From Fodinisporobacter ferrooxydans (lineage in GTDB: Bacteria; Bacillota; Bacilli; Tumebacillales; MYW30-H2): 64,000 nt of DNA. The stretch covers positions 2,435,501-2,499,500 of the forward strand of contig NZ_CP089291.1 in the NCBI RefSeq assembly GCF_022818495.1, written 5' to 3'. Of this stretch, positions 45,126 to 54,291 are shown piece by piece; positions within the stretch are counted from its first letter, which is position 1, and each line of letters starts with the position of its first letter. Made by a program: the position numbers and the translations under genes. The notes under the pieces were generated by a model. The model saw only the letters and a list, made by a program, of their open reading frames with translations, was not told the origin of the DNA and ran no database searches.

Positions 45126-45191
45126 TCCCCAAAATTCATTGTATTTCGAAGCGTCCTTTCCCTGTGTGAATCTATCGGTAAGGGTGATATT

Positions 45192-45695
45192 GTGAAAATC
45201 ATATTTCAGAAAATCAGTGATTGGGCAAACCTATTGGCAGAAATGGTCGGGGTTATCCTATTTGTCGTATTGATTTTTGTGATCGGCGCTGAAGTTGTTG
45301 CACGGTATGTGTTTAACTCATCCTTTTCCTGGTCGGAGGAATTTGGAAGAATGGTTTTTGTTTGGATTATTTTTCTTGGGGCGAGTATCGGCTTTAAACG
45401 AGGAGCGCATATGGGGTTGCATTTTATTATTGGGCTGGCGTCGAAAAAGATCAAACAAATGATGAGTGCAGCGACGCTCTTTTTAAGCAGCGTATTTTTC
45501 CTGTTTATCATCATAGAAGGAATACAAGTTTCCATACAAATGATTCCACAGCTCACATCCGCCATGCAGATATCTGTCGCTTGGGAGTATAGTGCGATTC
45601 CTGTCGGCGCCTTGTTCATGCTGATTCACGTGCCCGCTTTATTGTACCAAATGGGAGAGGTAGGTGCCTCGAATGGTGTGGATTCTGCTGTGTAG
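45192..45695 (+). CDS. dctQ: TRAP transporter small membrane subunit (DctQ)
   Basis: A 167-residue protein with four hydrophobic segments, the normal DctQ layout, and the family segment VARYVFNSSFSWSEEFGRMVFVWIIFLGASIGFKRGAHMG. It associates with DctM in the membrane. The start is GTG 45192 after AAGGGTGAT. Its 3' end overlaps the dctM gene by 32 nt. Confidence 0.92.
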   Translation: MKIIFQKISDWANLLAEMVGVILFVVLIFVIGAEVVARYVFNSSFSWSEEFGRMVFVWIIFLGASIGFKRGAHMGLHFIIGLASKKIKQMMSAATLFLSSVFFLFIIIEGIQVSIQMIPQLTSAMQISVAWEYSAIPVGALFMLIHVPALLYQMGEVGASNGVDSAV

Positions 45696-46947
45696 CATTA
45701 TCATTTTGTTTGGTCTTGGCATGCCTGTAGCGATCGTGTTGGGTCTGGGCACTACGATCGCTTTGATTTCCGGTGCACTGCCCATAGAAGTCATACCTAC
45801 GCGTCTATTAAGCGGCGTAGACTCTTTTATTCTGTTAGCCATTCCGTTTTTCATGCTGGCAGGACAAATCATGGTGGAGGGAGGTCTGGCACAACGTCTC
45901 ATTCGTTTTGCCGAACTGCTTGTAGGCTGGCTGCCTGGAGGATTGGGCATGGCTACGATTGCGGCGTCCGTAGAATTTGCCGACATTTCAGGATCTTGTA
46001 CTTCCGATACGGCGGCGATCGGATCGATCATGATACCAGGGATGCAAAAAAGGGGCTTTTCATCGGGGTTTGCTGCCGCTGTGCAAGCGGCTGGAGGTTC
46101 TCTCGGCATGCTCTTTCCGCCGGCCATATCGTTGATCATTTATGGCGCCGTGACAAGTACTTCCATTGGAAGATTGTTTCTAAGCAGCATTATTCCCGGG
46201 ATACTGATGGCATTGTCATTCATGGCAGTCATTTTCTTTGTTTCTAAGAAAAAACACTATCCTGTCGAGAAATTTCCCGGGTTCAAAGAAGCTTGGTCAA
46301 TCTTTAAGGACGGAATCCTCGCGTTAATCGCACCTGTCATTATTCTTGGAGGCATTGTAAGCGGTGTCTTTACACCGACAGAAGCCGGCGTAGTGGCCGT
46401 GTTTTATGTTCTGGTCATAACTGGACTTGTCTATCGGTCCTTGACATGGGAGAGATTGCGCAAGGCATTTGTCGGCGCCATTATCACTTCATCCATGGTG
46501 GTGTTTATTATTGCAAATGCCAGCCTCCTGGCGTGGCTGCTCGTTACGCAGATGATTCCGCAGCAAATTAGCATGTTCTTGATCCAAACGATCCATAATC
46601 CAATCGTTCTCCTCATTGGTGTACAGATATTTCTTATTCTCATCCATACTGTTTTGGAAACCAATTCAACCATTATCGTAATTGTTCCGATTCTCTTGCC
46701 GATTTTGAATCAGATGGGAATCGACCCATATTTATTTGGCATCCTGTTGATGATGAATTCTGCTGTCGGCATTATCTTGCCGCCAATCGGGTTGAATTTA
46801 TATATATCGAGTGGAATCGCAGGAATTTCTTTGGAAAGAGCGGCAAAAGAAATCATACCGTTTGCTTCTATTATCTTGCTCGATATTATGATTGTGATTG
46901 TTTTTCCGCATCTTGTTTCATTTCTCCCCAATCTCATTGGCGGATGA
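45664..46947 (+). CDS. dctM: TRAP transporter large membrane subunit (DctM)
   Basis: A 427-residue membrane protein with about twelve hydrophobic segments that carries out sodium-coupled transport. DctM landmarks include LAIPFFMLAGQIMVEGG, the conserved SGSCTSDTAAIGSIMIPGM, the LGMLFPPAISLIIYG motif, and the C-terminal half GGIVSGVFTPTEAGVVAV. The start is probably GTG 45664, within dctQ and 4 nt after GGGAGAGG; ATG 45673 is an alternative. It depends on the substrate captured by the DctP lipoprotein at 44.1 kb. Confidence 0.93.
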   Translation: MPRMVWILLCSIIILFGLGMPVAIVLGLGTTIALISGALPIEVIPTRLLSGVDSFILLAIPFFMLAGQIMVEGGLAQRLIRFAELLVGWLPGGLGMATIAASVEFADISGSCTSDTAAIGSIMIPGMQKRGFSSGFAAAVQAAGGSLGMLFPPAISLIIYGAVTSTSIGRLFLSSIIPGILMALSFMAVIFFVSKKKHYPVEKFPGFKEAWSIFKDGILALIAPVIILGGIVSGVFTPTEAGVVAVFYVLVITGLVYRSLTWERLRKAFVGAIITSSMVVFIIANASLLAWLLVTQMIPQQISMFLIQTIHNPIVLLIGVQIFLILIHTVLETNSTIIVIVPILLPILNQMGIDPYLFGILLMMNSAVGIILPPIGLNLYISSGIAGISLERAAKEIIPFASIILLDIMIVIVFPHLVSFLPNLIGG

Positions 46948-46990
46948 CAAGTGAACGAATGACTTATGACGAGTAAGGGGTGAAATTTAC

Positions 46991-47971
46991 GTGAGACGAA
47001 AAGTGTTTGTAACGCGGCGGCTTCCTGCTGAAGTACTCGATTTTATTGCTGCAAACTGTGAATTGCGGATCTGGGACCAAGAAGACATCCCCGTCCCCCG
47101 GGCGCTGCTTGAACAGGAAATCGCGGATGTCGACGGCCTGTTTTGTCTGATAACCGAAAACATCGATCGGGAATTGTTGCGTCGGGCGCAACATTTAAAA
47201 GTCATCAGCAATATGGCAGTTGGCTTCAATAATATTGATATTCAAGCGGCAACTCAGCAAGGGATTCTGGTGACAAATACGCCGGGGGTTCTGACAGAGA
47301 CGACAGCAGATTTAACGTTTGCATTGCTGCTGGCTACTGCCAGACGTTTGGCAGAGGCGTCGAATGTCTTGCGAAGCGGGGATTGGAAAACATGGTCGCC
47401 CATGATGCTGACAGGCCAAGATATATTTGGGGCAACATTAGGCATTATCGGAATGGGGCGAATCGGTGAAGCGGTCGCAAAGCGTGGGAAAGGTTTCAGT
47501 ATGGATGTTCTCTACTGCAACAGAACACGTAAAAGGGATGTTGAAGAGACACTGGGCGTACGCTATGCAGAACTTGAACAACTGTTGCGGGAATCCGATT
47601 TTGTCTGTGTGTTGGCTCCATATACTTCTGAAACAAAAGGACTTATAGGAAAAAAAGAGCTGGCACTCATGAAATCTAGTGCAATCCTGATCAATACTGC
47701 TCGTGGTGGAATCGTAGATGAACAAGCGCTCTATGAAGCATTGAAAAGCGGCGAGATATGGGCGGCCGGCCTCGATGTATTTGAAACGGAGCCGATTCCA
47801 TTGGAGCATCCGCTGCTGCAATTGCCAAATGTCGTTGCGATTCCACATATCGGAAGTGCGAGCATAAAAACCAGAACGGCTATGGCGCAGATGGCGGCAA
47901 ATCATCTCGTTCAAGGGGTGACAGGCAGAATTCCGCAACATATTGTCAATCGGGGAGTGTTGAAAGGTTAA
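46991..47971 (+). CDS. D-2-hydroxyacid dehydrogenase (glyoxylate/hydroxypyruvate reductase-like)
   Basis: A 326-residue NAD(P)-dependent enzyme of the D-isomer 2-hydroxyacid dehydrogenase family. The Rossmann motif is GIIGMGRIG, and the catalytic triad is present: Arg in INTARGGIVDE, Glu in LDVFETEP, and His in IPHIGSAS. Sequence style (VGFNNIDIQAATQQGILVTNTPGVLTETTADLTFALLLATARR) is that of glyoxylate/hydroxypyruvate reductases. The start is GTG 46991. Between the TRAP genes and the second transketolase, it may reduce a two- or three-carbon keto acid, or oxidise an imported hydroxyacid. Confidence 0.9.
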   Translation: MRRKVFVTRRLPAEVLDFIAANCELRIWDQEDIPVPRALLEQEIADVDGLFCLITENIDRELLRRAQHLKVISNMAVGFNNIDIQAATQQGILVTNTPGVLTETTADLTFALLLATARRLAEASNVLRSGDWKTWSPMMLTGQDIFGATLGIIGMGRIGEAVAKRGKGFSMDVLYCNRTRKRDVEETLGVRYAELEQLLRESDFVCVLAPYTSETKGLIGKKELALMKSSAILINTARGGIVDEQALYEALKSGEIWAAGLDVFETEPIPLEHPLLQLPNVVAIPHIGSASIKTRTAMAQMAANHLVQGVTGRIPQHIVNRGVLKG

Positions 47972-48060
47972 TTGCCGAGAAGAAGTAAGGTTCATGAAGA
48001 AAGGAAACCGGGAGCTATGCGTATCAAGAAAGCTTCTTACTTTAAAATCGGAGGGACCGT

Positions 48061-48909
48061 ATGAGAGGACAAGTGGATGTAAAGTGGTTGGAACGAAAAG
48101 CGCATACGATCCGGTGTCATATTGTTGATATGGTCGAAAAGGCCCAATCCGGCCATCCGGGTGCCTCGCTTTCCGCTGTTGAGATCTTGACCGTTCTTTA
48201 TTTTTCAGTACTTAATGTAGATCCCCAAAATCCGGATTGGCAGGACCGTGATCGTTTTGTTTTATCAAAAGGCCACGCAACGCCTGTCTATTATTCAATA
48301 TTGGCAGAGAAAGGTTTTTTTCCCTTAGAAGAACTATCCACATTTCGCAAGTTGAATAGTCGGCTGCAAGGTCATCCGGATGTCCGAAAAACTCCTGGCG
48401 TCGATATGACCACGGGGTCTTTGGGGCAGGGATTTGGCAGTACGGTTGGCATGGCTTTGGCGTTGCGGCATAAAAAGAGCGCCGCATGTACGTATGCATT
48501 ATTAGGAGACGGAGAGCTGAATGAAGGAGAAATATGGGAAGCGGCAATGATTGCTGCACATTATAAATTGGATAGGCTGGTTGCGGTCATTGATAAAAAC
48601 GGAAAACAGGCGAGCGGATGTACGAAAGATATTCTCAATACGGCTGACTTGGCTGCCAAATGGGAAGCCTTTGGCTGGGATGTGACAGAAGTAGATGGCC
48701 ATGACATCGAACAATTGGCAGATGGATTTTCGCAGGCAAAAGCCAACATAGGAAAGGGAAAGCCTTCTGTTATGATCGCGAACACTGTTAAAGGAAGAGG
48801 AATTTCCTTTATGGAACAAGGAAATGAATTTTATGGGGAAAAACTGACAGCAGATGAAATTGCACGTGCGAAACAAGAGCTCATGACGAGGGGGCTGGAA
48901 TATGCTTGA
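48061..48909 (+). CDS. Split transketolase 2, N-terminal (TPP-binding) subunit
   Basis: A 282-residue second N-terminal transketolase subunit, with the canonical SGHPGASLSAVE loop, LSKGHATPVYYSILA, and the cofactor motif GDGELNEGEIWEAAMIAAHYKL...DKN. It differs clearly from the first copy in this operon (which has SGHYGSSFS), so it is not a recent duplicate. GGAGGG precedes ATG 48061. It overlaps the C-subunit gene by 8 nt. Confidence 0.9.
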   Translation: MRGQVDVKWLERKAHTIRCHIVDMVEKAQSGHPGASLSAVEILTVLYFSVLNVDPQNPDWQDRDRFVLSKGHATPVYYSILAEKGFFPLEELSTFRKLNSRLQGHPDVRKTPGVDMTTGSLGQGFGSTVGMALALRHKKSAACTYALLGDGELNEGEIWEAAMIAAHYKLDRLVAVIDKNGKQASGCTKDILNTADLAAKWEAFGWDVTEVDGHDIEQLADGFSQAKANIGKGKPSVMIANTVKGRGISFMEQGNEFYGEKLTADEIARAKQELMTRGLEYA

Positions 48910-49846
48910 AAATCCGAGTGCTGCGTATTGTGACGAACTCATTCAAATCGCGAATGAACGGCCGGAAATTGTCTTGATTACGGCAGATACGGTGGATATC
49001 ATTGGACTTGGGAAATTTATGGAAATGCACCCGGATCGTCTGTACGATGTGGGCATCGCGGAACAGGCAATGACGAATATTGCCGCCGGATTTGCCAGTG
49101 TCGGATTCCTGCCGTTTGTTTCGGCTTTTGCCATGTTCCAATCGTTGCGTGCGGCTGACAACATTCGAAATGGCATTGCCTATCCTAACTTTAACGTAAA
49201 AATTGTAGCTGCCAATATAGGATTAAATGTCGGTAAAAATGGGGTGACACACCATGCTTTGGAGGATATCGCGGTGATTCGGGCCATTCCCAATATGATC
49301 GTCGTATCGCCTGCCGATGGGATTGCGACGCGCAGGCTCGTATGCGCGATTACGGAGGTAGAAAGTCCCTGTTATATGCGCATCGATAAAATTCCGATTC
49401 CGGTTGTCTATGATACACATGAAACGTTCGAATTAGGGAAGGGAAAACTGCTAAGAGAGGGCAAGAATGTTACACTAGTCGCTACCGGCTCCGCAGTTCA
49501 TACAACGCTGCAAGCCGCAAGCATCTTGGTCTCCCGTGGTATCGACCCGACGGTCGTCGACATGCACACAATCAAGCCATTGGATGAGGATCTGATTGTC
49601 CGTTGCGCCAAAAGGACGCAAGCAGTCATTACGGTTGAGCCGCACAGCATTATCGGAGGTCTGGGAGGAGCGGTAGCAGAAGCGCTCAGCGCTCGATATC
49701 CAACGATTGTAAAAAGGATTGGAGTGGCCGATACGTTTACCGAATCCGGTTCGGCTGATGAGCTCAACAGGAAATATCATTTAGATGTGGAATCGATCGT
49801 TCATGAAGTGGAGCAGCTTGTCCAAGTAAAAGCAACAAGTATATAG
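48902..49846 (+). CDS. Split transketolase 2, C-terminal subunit
   Basis: A 314-residue partner of the preceding N-terminal subunit. The cofactor-activating Glu lies in YDVGIAEQAMTNIAAGFA. THHALEDIAVIRAIPN and, in the C-terminal domain, DMHTIKPLDEDL and VEPHSIIGGLGGAVAEAL follow. ATG 48902 lies inside the N-subunit gene, so translation is coupled. It is the last gene of the cluster and is followed by a terminator. Confidence 0.9.
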   Translation: MLENPSAAYCDELIQIANERPEIVLITADTVDIIGLGKFMEMHPDRLYDVGIAEQAMTNIAAGFASVGFLPFVSAFAMFQSLRAADNIRNGIAYPNFNVKIVAANIGLNVGKNGVTHHALEDIAVIRAIPNMIVVSPADGIATRRLVCAITEVESPCYMRIDKIPIPVVYDTHETFELGKGKLLREGKNVTLVATGSAVHTTLQAASILVSRGIDPTVVDMHTIKPLDEDLIVRCAKRTQAVITVEPHSIIGGLGGAVAEALSARYPTIVKRIGVADTFTESGSADELNRKYHLDVESIVHEVEQLVQVKATSI

Positions 49847-49880
49847 AAATCGATTTAGAAATGGATATCGTTCTATTAAA

Positions 49881-49923
49881 AAAGAAAGGATCCAAGATAT
49901 GTTCTTGGTTTCTTTCTTTTTTT
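49881..49923 (+). terminator. Terminator of the transketolase-TRAP operon
   Basis: An interrupted hairpin (GAAAG...CCAAGA, loop TATGT, TCTTGG...CTTTC) ends in a long T-run to 49923. Outer A/T pairs extend the stem. Confidence 0.85.
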
Positions 49924-50129
49924 AACGATAAAATCGGATCTGTCGATCTGTCGGTACAAAGAATTTCTGATACGAAGAATTTCTATTGATCAAAGTGGCT
50001 TGTTATTGTTTAATAAACGTGAAGACTCATGGGCTAACCGTTTCTCAAATGTTTTATGGACAGAAGTACAAGCATCAATGGATTATGAACAAACGTACAA
50101 GTATTTTAGAAATCCCAGGGAGAGAGAAT

Positions 50130-51461
50130 ATGAAATTCATTCGGTTCCGATGGAAAAAGCATTTCGCAGTATCATTACTGATCTTATCGAGCTTTTCTGG
50201 AGTCACATATGCGGATACAACCACAAGCACAACAACTGCTGCACCGTCCATCGAAAAAATGTATCTGGACGATCAGTCAAATCTTCACATTGTTACACAT
50301 TCCGTTTTACCGGGTACCGTTGGTTTGGCGAGTGCGCAGCTGGTAGAGCCTAACCAAGGTACGGTTTTTACATTATTGAAATACGACAAAACATCGGATT
50401 CATGGATTCCGAGAAATGCGTTGCCATTGCAATACGGCGAGTGGAAATGCAAACAAATTCAACTGGGTTCCCAATTGTTAGACGGAAATTTCGTTTTTTA
50501 TCGCAGCCCATCCCCCATTGCACATCCGTGGTACGTGGATGTAAATCATGTAAATGATACGGATTCGGTTCTTACGGGTTTTAGTGTGCCGGGAGCAACG
50601 ATTACGGTCACGAAAAACGGACAAACATTGGGCAGTGGGACAGTGGGGGAAGATGGAACGTTTTCCATTTCCATTGGCAAACAACTTGCGAATTCACAGT
50701 TGCGTATTTTTGGGAAGAATGGCGGCAATCCGGTTGATATCGGTGTAACGGTTCAATCTACGGCAGCGGCCATTCCCTTGACGGTACATCCGTTTACAGA
50801 AGCGGATTGGGCAGTTCGCGGCAGTGTGACGGCTGGCTCTGCCGTTGTTGTGATCAGTGGTGATAAAACTCTCGGTACTGGCACCGCAAATTTAGATGGA
50901 AGTTTTACAATTAATATACCTGCACAAAAAGTGGGAACGCCATTCATGGTATATGCGAAAGATGCGACAGGCACGACGAGCGGATTACAGGAAATTGTCG
51001 TACAACCTACTGCGCCGGAAACGCAAGCGGGAAATACGAATTCAGCAAATACGCCGTCGGTTAAAGGAGCGGCAAATGGTGCAGCGGCACAATCTTCCAT
51101 CATGCCACAGACGGGTGCAGCTGTCAAAGTCAGCGTAAATGGCAAGGCGCTGACCTTTGATACACCTCCTGTCATCGATGATAACTACACGCTGGTTCCC
51201 GTTCGTGGGATTTTTGAAGCGTTGGGAGCCAAGGTGGAATGGGAAAATGGAACCATCCGCATGTTTAAAGATACGCATACCGTGTTGCTGGAAATCGGAT
51301 CAAAGACTGCCGCGATCGATGGGAAGATTGTCCAACTGGATATTGCGCCTAAAATTATCAATGATCGCGCGTTCGTGCCAGTACGATTCATCAGTGAAGC
51401 GTTTGGAGCAAAAGTCAGTTGGGACCCGATCAATCGAGAAGCAATGATTACACTGCAATGA
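50130..51461 (+). CDS. Secreted protein with copper-amine-oxidase N-terminal-like domain
   Basis: A 443-residue exported protein. The signal peptide covers about residues 1-27 (basic start, hydrophobic core, cleavage near TYA-D). Two Ig-like or carboxypeptidase-regulatory-like beta domains (about 130-215 and 215-310, each with VTKNGQTLGSGTVGEDGTFSI-like sequence) follow, then a Ser/Asn/Ala-rich linker. The C-terminal 110 residues are a Cu_amine_oxidN1 domain: VNGKALTFDTPPVIDDNYTLVPVRGIFEALGAKVEW, with a second PVRFISEAFGAKVSWD half. Such domains are common in wall-associated proteins of spore-formers and are not enzymes by themselves. ATG 50130 follows GGGAGAGA. Confidence 0.85.
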   Translation: MKFIRFRWKKHFAVSLLILSSFSGVTYADTTTSTTTAAPSIEKMYLDDQSNLHIVTHSVLPGTVGLASAQLVEPNQGTVFTLLKYDKTSDSWIPRNALPLQYGEWKCKQIQLGSQLLDGNFVFYRSPSPIAHPWYVDVNHVNDTDSVLTGFSVPGATITVTKNGQTLGSGTVGEDGTFSISIGKQLANSQLRIFGKNGGNPVDIGVTVQSTAAAIPLTVHPFTEADWAVRGSVTAGSAVVVISGDKTLGTGTANLDGSFTINIPAQKVGTPFMVYAKDATGTTSGLQEIVVQPTAPETQAGNTNSANTPSVKGAANGAAAQSSIMPQTGAAVKVSVNGKALTFDTPPVIDDNYTLVPVRGIFEALGAKVEWENGTIRMFKDTHTVLLEIGSKTAAIDGKIVQLDIAPKIINDRAFVPVRFISEAFGAKVSWDPINREAMITLQ

Positions 51462-51489
51462 ACATGACAGGATCCGTTACAAACCCATC

Positions 51490-51552
51490 AACCCGTACCA
51501 CTTCTGTGTAAAGTACACTATTGCATAAAGTGGGCACGGGTTGTTCCCAGAG
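51490..51552. terminator. Hairpin between convergent genes
   Basis: AACCCGT...CCACTT (51490-51503) pairs with AAGTGG...ACGGGTT (51538-51552) with a small internal mismatch and a long loop. No T-run follows, so terminator function is tentative. Confidence 0.45.
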
Positions 51553-51609
51553 GCTGGATGATTCGGGAAATGCAGTAGGAACATTTTTTAAAACGCTTTC
51601 ACAATTCGG

Positions 51610-52914
51610 TTATTCAGGCAGTTCCGCACCTTTTGTCTCGAGGGCCAAAGGTATAATCAGCAAGCCGATGACAAAAGCAATGGATGTGAGCGCGACAGGA
51701 GTACCAAGTGTTCCCATTCCTTTGACAAGGGCCCCGATGACAAAAGTAACGATGGCACCGATGAAACGCCCGACCGATGTGCAAAAAGCGAATGCAGTGG
51801 CGCGCACATCTGTATGATATTGCTCTGGCAACCAGAGGCTGAACATGGCGAAATTCCCCCCGCCAAAGCCGAGAAAGAAAAGAACGATCAAGAAAGGCGC
51901 CAATCCATGCGGCAGGTAGAAAGCCCATCCGAACGAGAGAATAATGGTTACTGCCATGATTGCAAAGTACAAGCCGAGCGTCTTTTTGCGCCCGATTTTT
52001 TCGGCGATCAGAGGAAGCAACATACATCCCAAGATCGTACCGATGGAAAGCAATCCGGTTCCGTATGAACTCATATGTGCAGCTTCAACAGCGGTCATCC
52101 CAGCTTTTTTGCTCAATACTATCAATGCGGTAGGTTCGTACACGCTGCCTGCCCAAAGACCGATGATGGCAACTGTCAACAAAATCGAGTTTACAATTGT
52201 TCTTTTGCGGTATGCAGGCCCGAAAATGGCGGCGAGAGGCCGCTGCTTTTGCGCCTGTTTTGCAACCTTTTTCCATCGTTCCGGTTCTTTCACGCCAAAC
52301 AATACCCAGAATGAGACGAGAGCGGGTACGAGGCCAAACATAAACATGGGCCGCCATCCGAAATGTGCACCAACTGTGAAATTCAAGGCAGCTGCGACAA
52401 AAAATCCTGCATAGTAGCCAGTCTGCAAGTAACCGGCTCCCATTTTCCGGCGATCTTCCGGCCAAGCTTCCGATACATAGGTACCGGCCATCGACCACTC
52501 TCCGCCAATGCCGATGCCGGATAAGAATCGAAACAAGGCCAATTCCCAAATATTCTGGGAAAATGCGCTTAAGAATGTAAATACGGAATAAACCAGTATT
52601 GTGACCATTAAAGCTTTGGCTCGGCCGAATTTATCAGCAATCGGCCCCCATATAAAGGAAAACCCCCATCCGACTAGGAACAGAGCAAATAAAGCAGAAC
52701 CTGCTAAAGCCACATTTCCCGGCGTTCCCTGTATTCCTGATTTCGGCAAAAGCTCGAACAATGCCGGTGCAAGAACGAGTGCGTAAATAACGGAATCCAT
52801 CCCGTCCAACATCCAACCAAACCACGCTGCCCAGAAACCATTGATTTGTTGGCGTGTCAATTTCGAACGTTTGGCGACATACGACAAGGAATTTAGCTCG
52901 ATACTCAACCCCAT
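51610..52914 (-). CDS. MFS transporter (carboxylate/aromatic acid:H+ symporter type)
   Basis: A 434-residue twelve-helix MFS carrier. The first-loop motif appears as GPIADKFGRAKAL, and RFLSGIGIGGEWSMAGTYVSEAWPEDRR marks the sugar/carboxylate-type branch that includes aromatic-acid and lactate symporters. A second-half LIAEKIGRKKTL repeats the loop. ATG 52914 lies only 3 nt after GGGAGGA; TTG 52917 and TTG 52908 are possible starts. It is on the same strand as, and downstream of, the CoA-transferase and crotonase genes, so it may bring in their substrate. Confidence 0.85.
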   Translation of the reverse strand: MGLSIELNSLSYVAKRSKLTRQQINGFWAAWFGWMLDGMDSVIYALVLAPALFELLPKSGIQGTPGNVALAGSALFALFLVGWGFSFIWGPIADKFGRAKALMVTILVYSVFTFLSAFSQNIWELALFRFLSGIGIGGEWSMAGTYVSEAWPEDRRKMGAGYLQTGYYAGFFVAAALNFTVGAHFGWRPMFMFGLVPALVSFWVLFGVKEPERWKKVAKQAQKQRPLAAIFGPAYRKRTIVNSILLTVAIIGLWAGSVYEPTALIVLSKKAGMTAVEAAHMSSYGTGLLSIGTILGCMLLPLIAEKIGRKKTLGLYFAIMAVTIILSFGWAFYLPHGLAPFLIVLFFLGFGGGNFAMFSLWLPEQYHTDVRATAFAFCTSVGRFIGAIVTFVIGALVKGMGTLGTPVALTSIAFVIGLLIIPLALETKGAELPE

Positions 52915-53065
52915 CAATCCTCCCTCACTAGTAAAATACCCTTGTTTTGATGTGAGCGTTTTAACAAAAAAATCGACAACCGTGTAACAGACACAAAATA
53001 GCTCTAAGATTTTGAAATTTTTTTGAACACTCTTGTTCGATGCTTTACGTTTTGTCGGTTTGCGA

Positions 53066-54274
53066 TTATGATTGAAGCAGAACAGGGATAGTTGGAATAT
53101 TTTTTAATACCTCCTTGATTTCCGTTTCATTTATGTCAAATTCCCGCAGGATCTGTTCGGTATGCTGCCCTAGAAGCGGTGGTGGGGTAATTTTCGCATC
53201 TTCAGATGTCGTTTCCAGGAACTTCACGGGTGTGTTGACGAGTTTAATTCTGCCTGCCGTGGGGTGTTCCACTGTTTGCAACATGTTGCGCTCGATTACA
53301 TATGGATCTTCAAATAACTCGGACAAGTTATAAATGGGACCGCATGGAATCTTCTGTTTTCGAAATATTGTTACCCATTCGTTTACTGTTTTCGTCTTGA
53401 ATTTTGATTCGAGCAGAGGTATGAGTGTTTCCCTGTTTCTTACCCTGTCTGGATTTGTTTTAAAGTTTTCATTTTCCAACCATGCTTGTTCATTAACTGC
53501 CTTGCAAAATATTTCCCATAATTTATCATTTCCCACTGCCAAATTAAAATAGCCGTCTTTTGCCGGGAATGCTTGATATGGACAAATATTCGGATGAGCG
53601 CTGCCCATCGCTTTCGGATTTTTGCCACTGGCAAAATAATTGCCGGATAAATAGGTTTGCCATGAAATCATAGTTTCTAAAAGTGATACGTCGATCCATT
53701 GGGCATTCCCGTTGGAGTTGCGGTTGTGCAATGCAGTAAGGATGCCAATGATTGCCCACATGCCGCTTCCAACATCTGCAAGAGAAAATCCTCCCTTTAC
53801 CGGATGTCCATCTGTTTGGCCGGTGACGGACATTAAGCCTCCCATTCCTTGTGCAATGAGATCATATCCCGGCTCATCCCGATATCGTCCCGTTTGGCCG
53901 AATCCGGAAATCGATGCAAGTATGATGCGTGGATTGATCGTTTTTAAGTTTTCAAATCCGAAACCAAGACGTTCGAGTGTTCCGGGTCGAAAATTTTCAA
54001 TGACAACATCTGCTTTTTTGATCAACTGCCGCAAAACGTTTTTTCCGGTTTCCGATTTTAAATCCAATACGATGCTTTTTTTGTTGCGGTTAATACTTAA
54101 AAAATAGCTGCTTTCCGTTTCGAGAAAAGGTGGTCCCCATGTCCTTGTATCATCACCATTGGGAGGTTCCACTTTTATTACATTTGCTCCCATGTCGGCA
54201 AAAAACATGGTGGAAAAAGGCCCGCTGAGAATTCTGGTTAAATCGATGATCGTCAAATCTGCAAGCGGTTTCAT
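53066..54274 (-). CDS. Class III CoA-transferase (CaiB/BaiF family)
   Basis: A 402-residue enzyme that moves CoA between carboxylic acids. Family features are clear: DLTRILSGPFSTMFFADMGANVIKVEPP at the start, VVIENFRPGTLERLG, and the catalytic aspartate D138 in EPGYDLIAQGMGGLMSVTG, then the ISWQTYLSGNYF region. The gene starts 17 nt after the crotonase stop, so they form one transcript. Substrates of this family (carnitine, formyl, succinyl, mesaconyl, aromatic succinates) cannot be distinguished here. It likely activates an acid for the crotonase. Confidence 0.92.
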   Translation of the reverse strand: MKPLADLTIIDLTRILSGPFSTMFFADMGANVIKVEPPNGDDTRTWGPPFLETESSYFLSINRNKKSIVLDLKSETGKNVLRQLIKKADVVIENFRPGTLERLGFGFENLKTINPRIILASISGFGQTGRYRDEPGYDLIAQGMGGLMSVTGQTDGHPVKGGFSLADVGSGMWAIIGILTALHNRNSNGNAQWIDVSLLETMISWQTYLSGNYFASGKNPKAMGSAHPNICPYQAFPAKDGYFNLAVGNDKLWEIFCKAVNEQAWLENENFKTNPDRVRNRETLIPLLESKFKTKTVNEWVTIFRKQKIPCGPIYNLSELFEDPYVIERNMLQTVEHPTAGRIKLVNTPVKFLETTSEDAKITPPPLLGQHTEQILREFDINETEIKEVLKNIPTIPVLLQS

Positions 54275-54291
54275 GTGTTGTATATGCCTCC

